Assembly: GCF_044465595.1 (NCBI RefSeq) | Contig: NZ_JBITLV010000004.1 | Location: 434,001-498,000, forward strand | Source of the DNA: Spongisporangium articulatum | Lineage (GTDB): Bacteria > Actinomycetota > Actinomycetes > Actinomycetales > Kineosporiaceae | Direction of reading: 5' to 3' | Length of the DNA: 64,000 bases | Part shown: one piece after another, positions 9,085-17,892 of the stretch | How positions within the stretch are numbered: position 1 is the stretch's first letter | How the letters are laid out: each line of letters begins with the position of its first letter | Translations under genes and position numbers: made by a program | Notes under the pieces: generated by a model | Databases searched by the model: none | The model's input: only the letters and a program-made list of their open reading frames with translations | What the model was told of the DNA's origin: nothing

Positions 9085-9615
9085 ATGCGCGCGAAGAACC
9101 TGGCCGGGTTGTACGACTTGAAGACCCTCGAATGGGCGCCGGTCGCCCAGCGGTTGGCGGTCGGCTTCACCCAGGCGCCCGGCACCGGCGGCCCGAACCG
9201 GCACTCGTCGTGGCTGAGCACCGTCGATGAGGACGGCGCACCGCACGTGCACGGTCTGGGGGTCCTCTGGCACCGCGACGCCTTCTGGTTCGAGACCGGT
9301 GAGCACTCCGTGAAGGGCCGCAACCTGGCCCGCGAGCCGCGGTGCGCCCTGAGCCTGGCGCTCGCCGAGTACGACCTGGCCTTCCAGGGGGTCGCCGAGC
9401 CGGTGCGCGACCCGGACGCCGTGCGCGAGCTGGCCGCGCTGTGGGCCGAGGGCGGCTGGCCCTGTGAGCCCGACGAGACCGGCACGGCGCTGACCGCCCC
9501 CTTCAGCGCCCCGTCCGCCGGTTCACCCCCGTGGCTGGTCTACCGGTTCACGATCACGAAGGCCACCGTGCTGTCGGTCGTCGGCGACGGCGGCGCCACG
9601 ACCTTCGACTTCTAG
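9085..9615 (+). CDS. Pyridoxamine 5'-phosphate oxidase-like split-barrel protein
   Basis: 176 aa from the ATG at 9085, preceded by GGGAGG. The frame is open to 9040, but that start lacks an RBS and would overlap the benE promoter region. The pattern (STVDEDGAPHVHGLGVLWHRDAFWFETG, then RNLAREPRCALSLA) is typical of PNPOx-like flavin- or F420-binding split barrels in actinobacteria. A redox role on a small molecule is likely; substrate and cofactor cannot be assigned. Confidence 0.75.
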   Translation: MRAKNLAGLYDLKTLEWAPVAQRLAVGFTQAPGTGGPNRHSSWLSTVDEDGAPHVHGLGVLWHRDAFWFETGEHSVKGRNLAREPRCALSLALAEYDLAFQGVAEPVRDPDAVRELAALWAEGGWPCEPDETGTALTAPFSAPSAGSPPWLVYRFTITKATVLSVVGDGGATTFDF

Positions 9616-10224
9616 CTAGGCCCAGAGGTCGGGCCACGGGATGCCGAGGTGCGCGGCCAGCATGCGCAGCAGGGGCACGCTCACCCCGACGACGCCGTGC
9701 GGATCACCCTCGACGCCCGTGACGAACCCGGCGCCCAGGCCCTCGAGTGTGAACGCGCCCGCGACGTGCAGCGGCTCGCCGGTCGCGACGTAGGCGTCGA
9801 TCTCGGCGTCGGTCACGTCCGCGAAGTGGACCACGGTGTCGGAACGCCCGTCCGCGACCTCGCCGTCGCGCGCCAGCCGGTGACCTGTGCGCAGCACCCC
9901 GGACCGCCCGCGCATCGCACGCCAGCGGGCCACGGCGTCGGCGGCGTCGGTCGGCTTCCCGTGCGCGACGCCGTCCAGCTCGAGCACCGAGTCGCAGCCG
10001 AGCACCAGCGCCCCGGCCGGGACCTCGGGCCGGCGCGCGACGTCGTCCGCCTTGGCCTGCGCGAGCACCTCGCAGACGGTGGTCGGATCGCTCACCCCGC
10101 GCTGCGCGAGCAGCGCCGGCTCGTCGACGTCCGAGACGATGACGAGCGGGTCGAGCCCGGCCGTGCGCAACGTGCGCAACCGGGCGGGTGAGGCGGACGC
10201 CAGGACGAACGGAACGGTGGGCAC
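9616..10224 (-). CDS. Maf family nucleotide pyrophosphatase
   Basis: 202 aa. It starts with the Maf signature LASASPARLRTLRTAGL and keeps LGCDSVLELDG and GDPHGVVGV. Maf proteins hydrolyse non-canonical or modified NTPs and can affect septation. It lies downstream of accE and accD5 on the same strand, the same order as Rv3280-Rv3282 in M. tuberculosis. Its stop codon abuts the stop of the preceding convergent gene. Confidence 0.92.
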   Translation of the reverse strand: MPTVPFVLASASPARLRTLRTAGLDPLVIVSDVDEPALLAQRGVSDPTTVCEVLAQAKADDVARRPEVPAGALVLGCDSVLELDGVAHGKPTDAADAVARWRAMRGRSGVLRTGHRLARDGEVADGRSDTVVHFADVTDAEIDAYVATGEPLHVAGAFTLEGLGAGFVTGVEGDPHGVVGVSVPLLRMLAAHLGIPWPDLWA

Positions 10225-10248
10225 GGTGTGACACCGTACTCATCGGTT

Positions 10249-10319
10249 CCAAGATCACCGGTAGCGCCCGATTATTCGCAGTTCCACTCCCGGAAACCGG
10301 GCACTATCGGTGATCTTGG
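10249..10319. repeat. Imperfect 22-bp inverted repeat, family A copy 1
   Basis: Arms 10249-10270 and 10298-10319 match at 20 of 22 positions around a 27-nt loop containing GCAGTTC. The outer part of each arm is CCAAGATCACCG. A second element with the same ends and GCAGTTC loop motif lies at 46911-46979. The element sits between accE and maf, and no long T run follows it. Confidence 0.75.
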
Positions 10320-10347
10320 TCCGTGAGGCGCGCCGATGTCGTCGAAC

Positions 10348-10590
10348 TCAGCGCGAGGAGTTGCGCCACGCACCCGGACCGGGGGCCGGGAGCTGGCGCA
10401 TCTGCGCGGCGCGGTCGTTCCACGGGCTGCGGTTGTGCGTGGGCAGCCGGTCCTCGGCGGACGGCGTGCGCCGGGAGAACACGGCCAGCACAGCGGCGAT
10501 CTCCTCGGGGGTCGCGTCGCCGCGGACCACCCGCAGCGTCGGACGCTCGGGAACTTCGGGGGTCTCGCTCAGGGGCTCGATCGCGCTCAC
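10348..10590 (-). CDS. accE: Acyl-CoA carboxylase epsilon subunit
   Basis: 80 aa, GTG start. The segment LRVVRGDATPEEIAAVLAVF followed by a Trp-rich basic end is the AccE/PccE signature of actinobacterial acyl-CoA carboxylases. This small subunit stabilises the alpha-beta complex formed with the neighbouring AccD5. It lies 106 bp downstream of accD5 on the same strand. Confidence 0.88.
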   Translation of the reverse strand: MSAIEPLSETPEVPERPTLRVVRGDATPEEIAAVLAVFSRRTPSAEDRLPTHNRSPWNDRAAQMRQLPAPGPGAWRNSSR

Positions 10591-10696
10591 AGGGCTACCT
10601 CCACCGCCGCGGCCGCCGCTGTCAGACGACCAGGTTGAAGAAGTATTGAAGCGATTTGACCGCTTCGCACTTCCACCTGCACAGAAGGACGTCCGG

Positions 10697-12310
10697 TCAC
10701 AGCGGGATGTTCCCGTGCTTCTTGGGCGGCAGCGTCTCGCGCTTGGTCCGCAGGGCCCGCAGCGCCCGCGCCACGTTGTCGCGCGTCTGGGCCGGCTCGA
10801 TCACCGCGTCGACGTACCCGCGCTCGGCGGCCACGTACGGGTTGAGCAGCGTGTCCTCGTACTCGGCGATGAACTTCTGCCGGGCCGCCTCGACGTCGGC
10901 GCCCGCGTCGGCGGCCTGCTTCAGTTCCTTGCGGTACAGGATGTTGACCGCGCCCTGCGCGCCCATGACGGCGATCTGCGCGGTCGGCCAGGCCAGGTTC
11001 AGGTCGGCGCCGAGGTGCTTGGAACCCATCACGTCGTAGGCGCCGCCGTAGGCCTTGCGCGTGATGACCGTGACCTTCGGCACCGTCGCCTCGGCGTAGG
11101 CGTAGATGAGCTTCGCGCCGCGCCGGATGATGCCGTCCCACTCCTGGTCGGTACCCGGCAGGAAGCCCGGGACGTCGACCAGCGTGAGCACCGGCAGGTT
11201 GAAGGCGTCACAGGTGCGCACGAACCGGGCCGCCTTCTCGGAGGCGTCGATGTCGAGGGTGCCCGCGAACTGCATCGGCTGGTTGGCCACGACGCCGACC
11301 GCGCGGCCCTCGATCCGGCCGAAGCCGACGATCAGGTTGGGCGCGAACAGCGGCTGGACCTCGAGGAACTCCTCGTCGTCCAGCAGCTTCTCGATCACCG
11401 TGTGCATGTCGTACGGCTGGTTGGCCGAGTCCGGGATGATCGTGTTGAGCGACTCGTCGGGCTCGTTCGCGTCCTCCGACTCGAACACCGGCGGCTCGGA
11501 CAGGTTGTTGTCCGGCAGGTACGACAGCAGCGCGCGCACGTAGTCGAGCGCGTCCTCCTCGTCGGAGCCCATGTAGTGCGCGTTGCCGGACTTCGTGTTG
11601 TGGGTCCGGGCGCCGCCCAGGTCCTCGAACGAGACCTCCTCACCGGTGACCGTCTTGATGACGTCGGGCCCGGTGATGAACATGTGCGAGGTCTGGTCGA
11701 CCATCACGATGAAGTCGGTCAGGGCCGGCCCGTACACGTGACCGCCAGCCGCGGCGCCCATGATCAGCGAGATCTGCGGGATGACGCCGGACGCCTTCAC
11801 GTGGTTGGTGAAGATGTCGCCGTACAGGCCGAGCGACACCACACCCTCCTGGATGCGCGCGCCGCCGCCCTCGTTGATGCCGACCAGCGGGACGCCGTTC
11901 TTGATCGCCAGCTCCTGGACCTTGACGATCTTCTCGCCGTAGACCTCGCCGAGGCTGCCGCCGAACACGGTGACGTCCTGGCTGAACACGCAGACCTGGC
12001 GGCCGTCGATGGTGCCGTAGCCGGTGACCACGCCGTCGCCGTAGGGCCGCTTGGCGTCGACCCCGAACGCGCGGGCCCGGTGCCGGGCCAGGGCGTCGAG
12101 CTCCACGAAGGAGCCCTCGTCGAGCAGGTACTCGATCCGCTCGCGGGCCGTCTTCTTGCCCTTGGCGTGCTGCTTCTCCACCGCGGCGGCCGCGCCCGCG
12201 TGCACCGCGGCGTCCGTCCGGCGGCGGAAGTCGGCGAGCTTGCCGGCCGTGGTGTGGATGTCGACGTCCTCCGGGACCTCGGTTCCGCCGACCTCTGCCG
12301 GGTTCTGCAT
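10697..12310 (-). CDS. accD5: Propionyl/acyl-CoA carboxylase beta subunit (AccD5-like)
   Basis: 537 aa from the ATG at 12310, behind GAGGAG; a TTG two codons earlier is possible. It keeps the carboxyltransferase motifs GGGARIQEGV, GAAAGGHVYGPAL, GFLPGTDQEW and RKAYGGAYDVMGSKHL. It transfers CO2 from biotin to propionyl- or acetyl-CoA, giving methylmalonyl- or malonyl-CoA for lipid synthesis. The alpha (biotin) subunit is not in the window. The biotin ligase gene birA is divergent next door, which fits since the partner needs biotinylation. Confidence 0.93.
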   Translation of the reverse strand: MQNPAEVGGTEVPEDVDIHTTAGKLADFRRRTDAAVHAGAAAAVEKQHAKGKKTARERIEYLLDEGSFVELDALARHRARAFGVDAKRPYGDGVVTGYGTIDGRQVCVFSQDVTVFGGSLGEVYGEKIVKVQELAIKNGVPLVGINEGGGARIQEGVVSLGLYGDIFTNHVKASGVIPQISLIMGAAAGGHVYGPALTDFIVMVDQTSHMFITGPDVIKTVTGEEVSFEDLGGARTHNTKSGNAHYMGSDEEDALDYVRALLSYLPDNNLSEPPVFESEDANEPDESLNTIIPDSANQPYDMHTVIEKLLDDEEFLEVQPLFAPNLIVGFGRIEGRAVGVVANQPMQFAGTLDIDASEKAARFVRTCDAFNLPVLTLVDVPGFLPGTDQEWDGIIRRGAKLIYAYAEATVPKVTVITRKAYGGAYDVMGSKHLGADLNLAWPTAQIAVMGAQGAVNILYRKELKQAADAGADVEAARQKFIAEYEDTLLNPYVAAERGYVDAVIEPAQTRDNVARALRALRTKRETLPPKKHGNIPL

Positions 12311-12425
12311 CCTCAACTCCTCGACTGGCTTCTACGGCAACTCGCGTCGTCGAGCCTAGCCGCAGGCCCTCGACCCCACCCCGGCCGTGATGGGGACGCG
12401 CGTCACACCGCTATAGCCTTCCCCG

Positions 12426-13388
12426 GTGGCTGATTCGGGTCCAACCCCCTCCCGGTGGTCCGACCTGGACCGCCCGCCGCTGGACGCGGCCGCCCTGCGC
12501 CGCGCGCTGCTGGCCTCCTCGAACGCTGCGCCCGGCGCACCCGGATGGCGGGCCCTGGACGTGGTGCAGGTCACAGGGTCCACGAATGCGGACGTCGTCG
12601 CGCGGGCCGGGGCGGGCGAGGAGGCCGGGTACGTCCTGCTCGCCGAGGACCAGACCGCCGGGCGGGGACGACGGGAGCGCGCCTGGTCGTCGCCACCCCG
12701 GGCCGGGCTGGCCCTGTCGGTCCTGCTGCGCCCCGCCGTCCCGGCGGACCGGTTGTCCTGGGTCCCCCTGCTCGGCGGGCTCGCCGTGGCCTCGGCCCTG
12801 CGCCGCACCTGCGGGCTGCCTGCGGTCGTGAAGTGGCCGAACGACGTCCTGGTGCCCGTCCCGCAGGCGGACGGCCGGTTGAGCCCGGACGCCGTCGGCA
12901 AGGTCAGCGGCCTGCTCGCCGAGGTGGTGCCCGCCCCGGGTGGGTCGCCCGGGGCGGCCCGCCAGAGCCCGGCCGTCGTCCTCGGGATCGGCGTGAACGT
13001 GACCCAGGAACAGGACGAGCTGCCGGTGCCGACCGCCACCTCGCTGCGGCTGGCGGGTGCGGCGGTGACCGACCGTTTCACGGTCGCCAAGGCCGTGCTG
13101 CGCGAGCTGGCTGAACGCTACGACCGGTGGACGGCGGCCGATGGCGACCCGCGGGCCGGGCTGGCCGCGGCCTACCGCGAGGCCTGCGACACCATCGGGC
13201 GCGACGTCACGGTGCACCTGCCCGACGGCTCCGGCCTGACCGGAGCGACCCTCACCGGGCGCTGCGAGGGCGTGGACGACGAGGGTCGGCTGCTGGTCGC
13301 GCCGGTCGGCCCCGACGGGTCGGTCTCGGAGGTGCGCGCGTTGTCCGTGGGCGATGTGGTGCACGTGCGGCCCGCGGACCGGGCATGA
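12426..13388 (+). CDS. birA: Biotin-[acetyl-CoA carboxylase] ligase
   Basis: 320 aa, GTG start. The biotin ligase catalytic core is present: GRGRRERAWSSPP, LALSVLLRP, KWPNDVLV, KVSGLLAEV and VVLGIGVNV, followed by a small C-terminal SH3-like domain. There is no N-terminal HTH, so this is a monofunctional ligase and not a repressor. It activates biotin with ATP and attaches it to carboxylase subunits. The gene is divergent from accD5. Confidence 0.93.
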   Translation: MADSGPTPSRWSDLDRPPLDAAALRRALLASSNAAPGAPGWRALDVVQVTGSTNADVVARAGAGEEAGYVLLAEDQTAGRGRRERAWSSPPRAGLALSVLLRPAVPADRLSWVPLLGGLAVASALRRTCGLPAVVKWPNDVLVPVPQADGRLSPDAVGKVSGLLAEVVPAPGGSPGAARQSPAVVLGIGVNVTQEQDELPVPTATSLRLAGAAVTDRFTVAKAVLRELAERYDRWTAADGDPRAGLAAAYREACDTIGRDVTVHLPDGSGLTGATLTGRCEGVDDEGRLLVAPVGPDGSVSEVRALSVGDVVHVRPADRA

Positions 13389-13395
13389 TCTGGAC

Positions 13396-13977
13396 ATGCC
13401 CTTCCCGGACAAGCTGCTGGCGGACGACGAACGCTCGATCCTGACCCTGCACCGACACATCAAGGTGCTGGCCGGGCCGTTCGCACTGCTCCTGCTGGTG
13501 ATCGCGGCGATCGCGGTGCCGGCCCTGCTGACGGACGTCGGGAGCTGGCCGGTGTGGTTGTGGGTGCTGATCGCGGTGGTCGCCGTCGTCGTCCTGCTGC
13601 CCTGGTTCGTGTGGCCGTTCGTCGTGTGGCGCACCACCGTCTACGCGATCACCACGCGCCGTCTGATCATGCGCAACGGCGTGTTCTCCCGCTCGGGGCA
13701 CGACATGCCGCTGGCCCGGCTCAACGACGTGGCCTTCGAGCACACGTTCATCGAGCGGCTGCTCGGCGCCGGGACGTTGATGGTCGAGTCGGCCGGTGAG
13801 CGTGGCCAGCTGACCCTGACGGACATCCCCAAGGTCGAACTGGTGCAGCGCACGTTGTACCGGCTGGCGGAGGACCTGAACCCGCGGGCCGAGGAGCGCA
13901 CGCTCGACCCGGCGCTGGCCGAGCAGCTGGAGAGGGAGTTCGACGACGACTACCACGGGGACGACCCCAAGTCCTGA
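13396..13977 (+). CDS. PH (bPH2) domain membrane protein, Rv3278c-like
   Basis: 193 aa from the ATG at 13396, 7 bp after birA. Two hydrophobic helices (about 25-50 and 55-78) are followed by a bacterial PH-type domain (TTVYAITTRRLIMRNGVFSRSGHDMPLARLNDVAFEHT). An acidic tail ends the protein. It occupies the place of Rv3278c beside birA. Function unknown; close spacing suggests co-transcription with birA. Confidence 0.82.
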   Translation: MPFPDKLLADDERSILTLHRHIKVLAGPFALLLLVIAAIAVPALLTDVGSWPVWLWVLIAVVAVVVLLPWFVWPFVVWRTTVYAITTRRLIMRNGVFSRSGHDMPLARLNDVAFEHTFIERLLGAGTLMVESAGERGQLTLTDIPKVELVQRTLYRLAEDLNPRAEERTLDPALAEQLEREFDDDYHGDDPKS

Positions 13978-14013
13978 AACCCGTTCGGTCGTGATGTAGG
14001 AGAGAGATCTACC

Positions 14014-14994
14014 GTGAGTCGCCAGGACGACCTGGTCACCCAACTGCTCGGTGGGGAGCGCACGCTGCGCCGCCGCGAGGTGGCCCGGTCGGTCGGTGTC
14101 TCCCTGCTGTCCGCGCGAAAGCTGTGGCGGGCCCTCGGTTTTCCCGGGGTGGCCGACGAGGCGCAGGTGTTCACCGAGACCGATCGGGACGCGCTCGCGC
14201 GGGTCGTGCAGCTGGTCCGCGAGGACGTCGTCGACGAGGAGACGGCAATCGCCTGCGCCCGCGCCCTCGGCCAGAGCACCGACCGCCTGGTCAGCTGGCA
14301 GACCGAGGCGCTGCTGGAGTACCTGAACGCGCGCCGGGCCCGGGAGGGCGGCCAGCTCGACCCGTTCCCGGTGATCGAACGCCTCACCCAGGACCTCGAG
14401 CAGCTGCTGGTCTACGCGTTCCGCCGCCAGCTGGCCGCGGCCGTCTCGCGGATGGACGGGATCGGGGCCGACCCCGAGGCGGTGATGACGGTCGGGTTCG
14501 CCGACCTCGTCTCCTACACCCGGCTGTCCCGCCGGCTGGCTCAGCGCGACCTGGGCCGCCTGGTGCAGCGGTTCGAGGGGCTGGCGTCCGACATCATCAC
14601 CGCCGGCGGGGGCCGGGTCGTGAAGACGGTCGGCGACGAGGTGCTGTTCGTGGCCGACAACCCGGTCGCCGGGGCGGTGATCGCGCTGTCGCTGTCGGAG
14701 CAGCTCGGCGCCGACGACCTGTTGCCCGAGGTGCGGGTCGGCCTGGCCCACGGCCCGGTGCTGCGCAGCCTGGGTGACGTCTACGGCGACACCGTGAACC
14801 TGGCCTCCCGGCTCACGTCGATCGCGCAGCCGGGGGCGGTGCTCACCGATCCGGTGACCGCACGCGAACTCCAGACCGAACCGGAGATCGTCCTCGTCGT
14901 GCAGCGGCGCCGCCCGATCAGAGGCTTCGGGCAGCTCCAGCCGGTGTTGATCGCACCCGCGCCGGGGACGATCCAGCTGATCCGGGTGGAGTGA
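14014..14994 (+). CDS. Class III adenylate/guanylate cyclase with N-terminal helical/HTH region
   Basis: 326 aa, GTG start after an AGGAGA-type RBS. Residues 1-90 resemble an HTH-like module (RREVARSVGVSLLSARKLWRALGFP). The cyclase homology domain starts around 155: GFADLVSYTRLSRRL supplies one metal Asp, KTVGDEVLF the other, and YGDTVNLASRLTSIAQPG the transition-state Asn/Arg region. Active cyclase is therefore plausible; ATP versus GTP specificity is not assigned. Its last 77 bp overlap the convergent GtrA gene. Confidence 0.87.
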   Translation: MSRQDDLVTQLLGGERTLRRREVARSVGVSLLSARKLWRALGFPGVADEAQVFTETDRDALARVVQLVREDVVDEETAIACARALGQSTDRLVSWQTEALLEYLNARRAREGGQLDPFPVIERLTQDLEQLLVYAFRRQLAAAVSRMDGIGADPEAVMTVGFADLVSYTRLSRRLAQRDLGRLVQRFEGLASDIITAGGGRVVKTVGDEVLFVADNPVAGAVIALSLSEQLGADDLLPEVRVGLAHGPVLRSLGDVYGDTVNLASRLTSIAQPGAVLTDPVTARELQTEPEIVLVVQRRRPIRGFGQLQPVLIAPAPGTIQLIRVE

Positions 14995-15535
14995 CCGCCC
15001 GCGCGGGCGCCGGGGGCTCGGCGGGCGCCGTGGGTTCGGCGGGGGCCGGGGCCGGTTCGGCGTCCACGTGCAGCGCCGGGTCCGGGTCCTCCGCCAGCTC
15101 CTCGGTGAACACGAACTGCTTGTAGGCCCAGAACCGGAACAGCGTGCCGAGCCCGAGCCCGACCACGTTGCCGGCGATGTTGTCGGCCAGCGCCGACGTC
15201 AGCTGCAGCACGTAGTGCGAGAAGCCGAGGCAGGCCAGCGAGATCACCAGGCCGCCGACGTTCATCACGACGAACAGCACGAACTCCCGCCGGGCCGAGG
15301 CGCGGCGGCGGTGCCGGAACGTCCAGTAGCGGTTGCCCAGCCAGGCCACCACGGTGGCCACGAAGACGGAGATCGTCTTGGCCGTCAACGGCTTGTCGTC
15401 GAGGCCGCCGTGGCCGCCGACCCGCAGCAGGTTGAAGACGCCGATGTCGACGACGAAGGCGAGGGCGCCGACCGCGCCGAACTTCACCATCTCGCGGTAC
15501 AGCACGTTCACGGAGCCCCGTAGCCTGGTCAGCAC
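14918..15535 (-). CDS. GtrA family membrane protein
   Basis: 205 aa from a GTG at 15535, which gives MLTRLRGSVNVLYREMVKFG and has GGCGGG upstream; the frame is open to 15640 but the extra residues look non-coding. Four TM helices form the GtrA/DPMS domain, thought to move polyprenyl-linked sugars or aid cell-wall polysaccharide synthesis. The last ~55 residues are Ala/Pro/Glu-rich. It matches Rv3277 in context, next to purK. Confidence 0.85.
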   Translation of the reverse strand: MLTRLRGSVNVLYREMVKFGAVGALAFVVDIGVFNLLRVGGHGGLDDKPLTAKTISVFVATVVAWLGNRYWTFRHRRRASARREFVLFVVMNVGGLVISLACLGFSHYVLQLTSALADNIAGNVVGLGLGTLFRFWAYKQFVFTEELAEDPDPALHVDAEPAPAPAEPTAPAEPPAPARAVTPPGSAGSSPARVRSTPAGAARSL

Positions 15536-15590
15536 CCCGCCAGCCTGCCACAGCAGCCTGTGCGCTGCATGAACGCCCGAACCCGGCCGA

Positions 15591-15596
15591 TACCCT
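15591..15596 (+). promoter_or_regulatory. purK -10 hexamer (leaderless)
   Basis: TACCCT ends 6 nt before the GTG at 15603, placing the expected +1 exactly on the start codon. No Shine-Dalgarno is present. Confidence 0.5.
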
Positions 15597-15602
15597 GCGC
15601 AG

Positions 15603-16811
15603 GTGCCCGCCGATCCCGTTCCGTCCCCGGCCGAGCCCACCGTCCACGTCGCGCCCGGCTTCCCCGTGGTGGGCGTCGTCGGCGCCGGTCAGCTGGCCCG
15701 GATGATGGCCCCGCCGGCTGTCGAGCTGGGTGTCGGGCTGCGGGTCCTGGCCGAGTCCGCGCAGGCCAGCGCCGCCCAGGTGATCCCCGACGCCCCGGTC
15801 GGCGACCACCGTGACGAGGCGGCCGTGCGGGCGTTCGCCGCCGGGGCCGACGTCCTGACGTTCGACCACGAGCACGTGCCCCAGCCGATCCTGCAGGCCC
15901 TCGAGGCCGACGGGGTCGCCGTCCGGCCGCCGGCCGCCGCGCTGGCCCACGCCCAGGACAAGCTGGTGATGCGCCGCCGGCTCACCGACCTCGGCGTCCC
16001 GTGCCCCTGCTGGCGGCAGGTGGCGACCCTCGACGAGCTCGAGGCCTTCGCGACCGAGGTCGGGGACGTCGTCCTGAAGACCCCGACCGGCGGGTACGAC
16101 GGCAAGGGCGTCCTGGTGCTGCCCGCCGACGGCCCGCGCGACGAGGCCCAGCGCTGGCTGGCGGCCCGCCCCGACGGGTTGCTGGCCGAGGAGAAGGTGC
16201 CCTTCACCCGTGAGCTGGCGGTGCTGGTGGCCCGCAGCCCCAGCGGTCAGGCCGCCGCGTGGCCGGTGGTCGAGAGCATCCAGGTCGACGGCATCTGCCA
16301 CGAGGTGATCGCCCCGGCGCCCGGCCTGGACGACGGGACGGCGGCGCTGGCCACCGAGATCGGGCTGAAGCTCGCCGGGGAGCTGGGCGTGGTCGGCGTG
16401 CTGGCGGTGGAGCTGTTCCAGACCCGCTCGCCCGACGGCACGACCGGCGTGCTGGTCAACGAGCTGGCCATGCGGCCGCACAACTCCGGGCACTGGACCA
16501 TCGACGGGTCCCTCACCTCGCAGTTCGAACAGCACCTGCGGGCCGTCCTCGACCTGCCGCTGGGTGACCCGCGGCCGCGGGCCCGGTGGGCGGTGATGGT
16601 CAACGTGCTGGGCGGTGACTACCCCGACCTGTACCGCTCCTACCTGCACGTGATGGCCCGCGACCCGGGCGTGAAGGTGCACCTGTACGGCAAGGAGGTC
16701 CGGCCGGGCCGCAAGGTCGGGCACGTGACCGTGACCGGGCGCGACCTGGACGACGTCCGCGCGCGGGCCCGGCACGCGGCCGCCTTCATCACGGGTGAGA
16801 TAGACGAGTGA
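15603..16811 (+). CDS. purK: N5-carboxyaminoimidazole ribonucleotide synthase
   Basis: 402 aa, GTG start. A PreATP-grasp N-terminus (VVGVVGAGQLARMM), an ATP-grasp core (LKTPTGGYDGKGV; EEKVPFTRELAVLVARS) and a C-terminal domain with NELAMRPHNSGHWTIDG identify PurK. It uses ATP and bicarbonate to convert AIR to N5-CAIR in purine synthesis. PurE follows 35 bp downstream and takes the product. Confidence 0.95.
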   Translation: MPADPVPSPAEPTVHVAPGFPVVGVVGAGQLARMMAPPAVELGVGLRVLAESAQASAAQVIPDAPVGDHRDEAAVRAFAAGADVLTFDHEHVPQPILQALEADGVAVRPPAAALAHAQDKLVMRRRLTDLGVPCPCWRQVATLDELEAFATEVGDVVLKTPTGGYDGKGVLVLPADGPRDEAQRWLAARPDGLLAEEKVPFTRELAVLVARSPSGQAAAWPVVESIQVDGICHEVIAPAPGLDDGTAALATEIGLKLAGELGVVGVLAVELFQTRSPDGTTGVLVNELAMRPHNSGHWTIDGSLTSQFEQHLRAVLDLPLGDPRPRARWAVMVNVLGGDYPDLYRSYLHVMARDPGVKVHLYGKEVRPGRKVGHVTVTGRDLDDVRARARHAAAFITGEIDE

Positions 16812-16846
16812 GCATCCGTGGAATCATCGACGAGTAAGGGGTTTTC

Positions 16847-17365
16847 GTGAGCACGCAGCCGATCGTCGGGGTGGTCATGGGGTCGGACTCCGACTGGCCC
16901 GTCATGGAGGCCGCCGCGAAGGCGCTGGAGGAGTTCGGCGTCCCGTACGAGGCCGACGTCGTCTCGGCGCACCGCATGCCCGAGGACATGATCGCCTACG
17001 GGCGCCACGCCGCCGGGCGCGGCCTGAAGGTGATCATCGCGGGGGCGGGCGGCGCCGCGCACCTGCCGGGCATGCTGGCCAGCGTCACGCCGCTGCCCGT
17101 GATCGGCGTCCCGGTGCCGCTGCGCACGCTGGACGGGATGGACTCGCTGCTGTCGATCGTGCAGATGCCCGCCGGGGTCCCGGTGGCCACCGTGAGCATC
17201 GCCGGGGCCCGCAACGCCGGGCTGCTGGCCGTGCGCATCCTCGGCGCCTCCGACCCGGGCCTGCAGGAGAAGCTCGTGGCCTTCGCCGAGGACCTCCGGG
17301 CCCAGGCCGGCGCCAAGGGGGAGCGGCTGCGGGCCGGCCGCCCCGTCGGGTTCAGCGCCGGGTGA
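16847..17365 (+). CDS. purE: N5-carboxyaminoimidazole ribonucleotide mutase
   Basis: 172 aa, GTG start. It keeps GVVMGSDSDWPVMEAA, SAHRMPEDM with the catalytic His, GAGGAAHLPGMLA and the GVP(V/L) region of class I PurE. It converts N5-CAIR to CAIR. It overlaps the next gene by 4 bp (GTGA), so purK-purE-GNAT form one operon. Confidence 0.95.
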   Translation: MSTQPIVGVVMGSDSDWPVMEAAAKALEEFGVPYEADVVSAHRMPEDMIAYGRHAAGRGLKVIIAGAGGAAHLPGMLASVTPLPVIGVPVPLRTLDGMDSLLSIVQMPAGVPVATVSIAGARNAGLLAVRILGASDPGLQEKLVAFAEDLRAQAGAKGERLRAGRPVGFSAG

Positions 17366-17877
17366 ACGCACCCGACGTCCGGTTGCGCCGCCCCGACGAG
17401 GCCGACGCGCCCGCCCTGGCCGCCCTGATGGCGGCCAACTGGGAGTTCCTGGCCCCCTACGGCAGCGCACCTGCGCGACCGCACACCGCCGAGCGCGAGG
17501 CCGAGCGGCTGCGCCAGCAGCTGGCCGACCCGACCGCCTGGCCCGGGGTGATCGAGGTCGACGGTGTGATCGCCGGCCGGATGAACCTGCACCACATCCT
17601 GCGCGGCGCGCTGCAGACGGCGACCGTCGGCTACTACGTGGCCGAGGAGTTCGGCGGGCGCGGCGTCGCCAAGGCGGCGCTCGCCCAGGTGCTCGACGTG
17701 GCGTTCGGCCGGCTCGGCCTGCACCGGCTCGAGGCGGGCACCCTGCCGGACAACCTGCGCTCCCAGCGGGTGCTGCGGGCGTGCGGTTTCGAGGAGATCG
17801 GGTTGGCCCGCAGCTACCTGTTGATCAACGAGGAGTGGCGCGACCACGTCCTGTTCCAGGTGCTCGCCCACGCCTAG
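17362..17877 (+). CDS. GNAT N-acetyltransferase, RimJ/RimL-like
   Basis: 171 aa. GNAT fold: VRLRRPDEADAPALAALM at the start, VGYYVAEEFGGRGVAKAAL as the acetyl-CoA-binding motif A, and LHRLEAGTLPDNLRSQRVLRACGF as the RimJ-type motif B. It probably acetylates an N-terminal amine of a ribosomal or other protein; the substrate is unknown. The start overlaps the purE stop. Confidence 0.85.
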   Translation: MNAPDVRLRRPDEADAPALAALMAANWEFLAPYGSAPARPHTAEREAERLRQQLADPTAWPGVIEVDGVIAGRMNLHHILRGALQTATVGYYVAEEFGGRGVAKAALAQVLDVAFGRLGLHRLEAGTLPDNLRSQRVLRACGFEEIGLARSYLLINEEWRDHVLFQVLAHA

Positions 17878-17892
17878 GGTGTGTCTCCCAAG

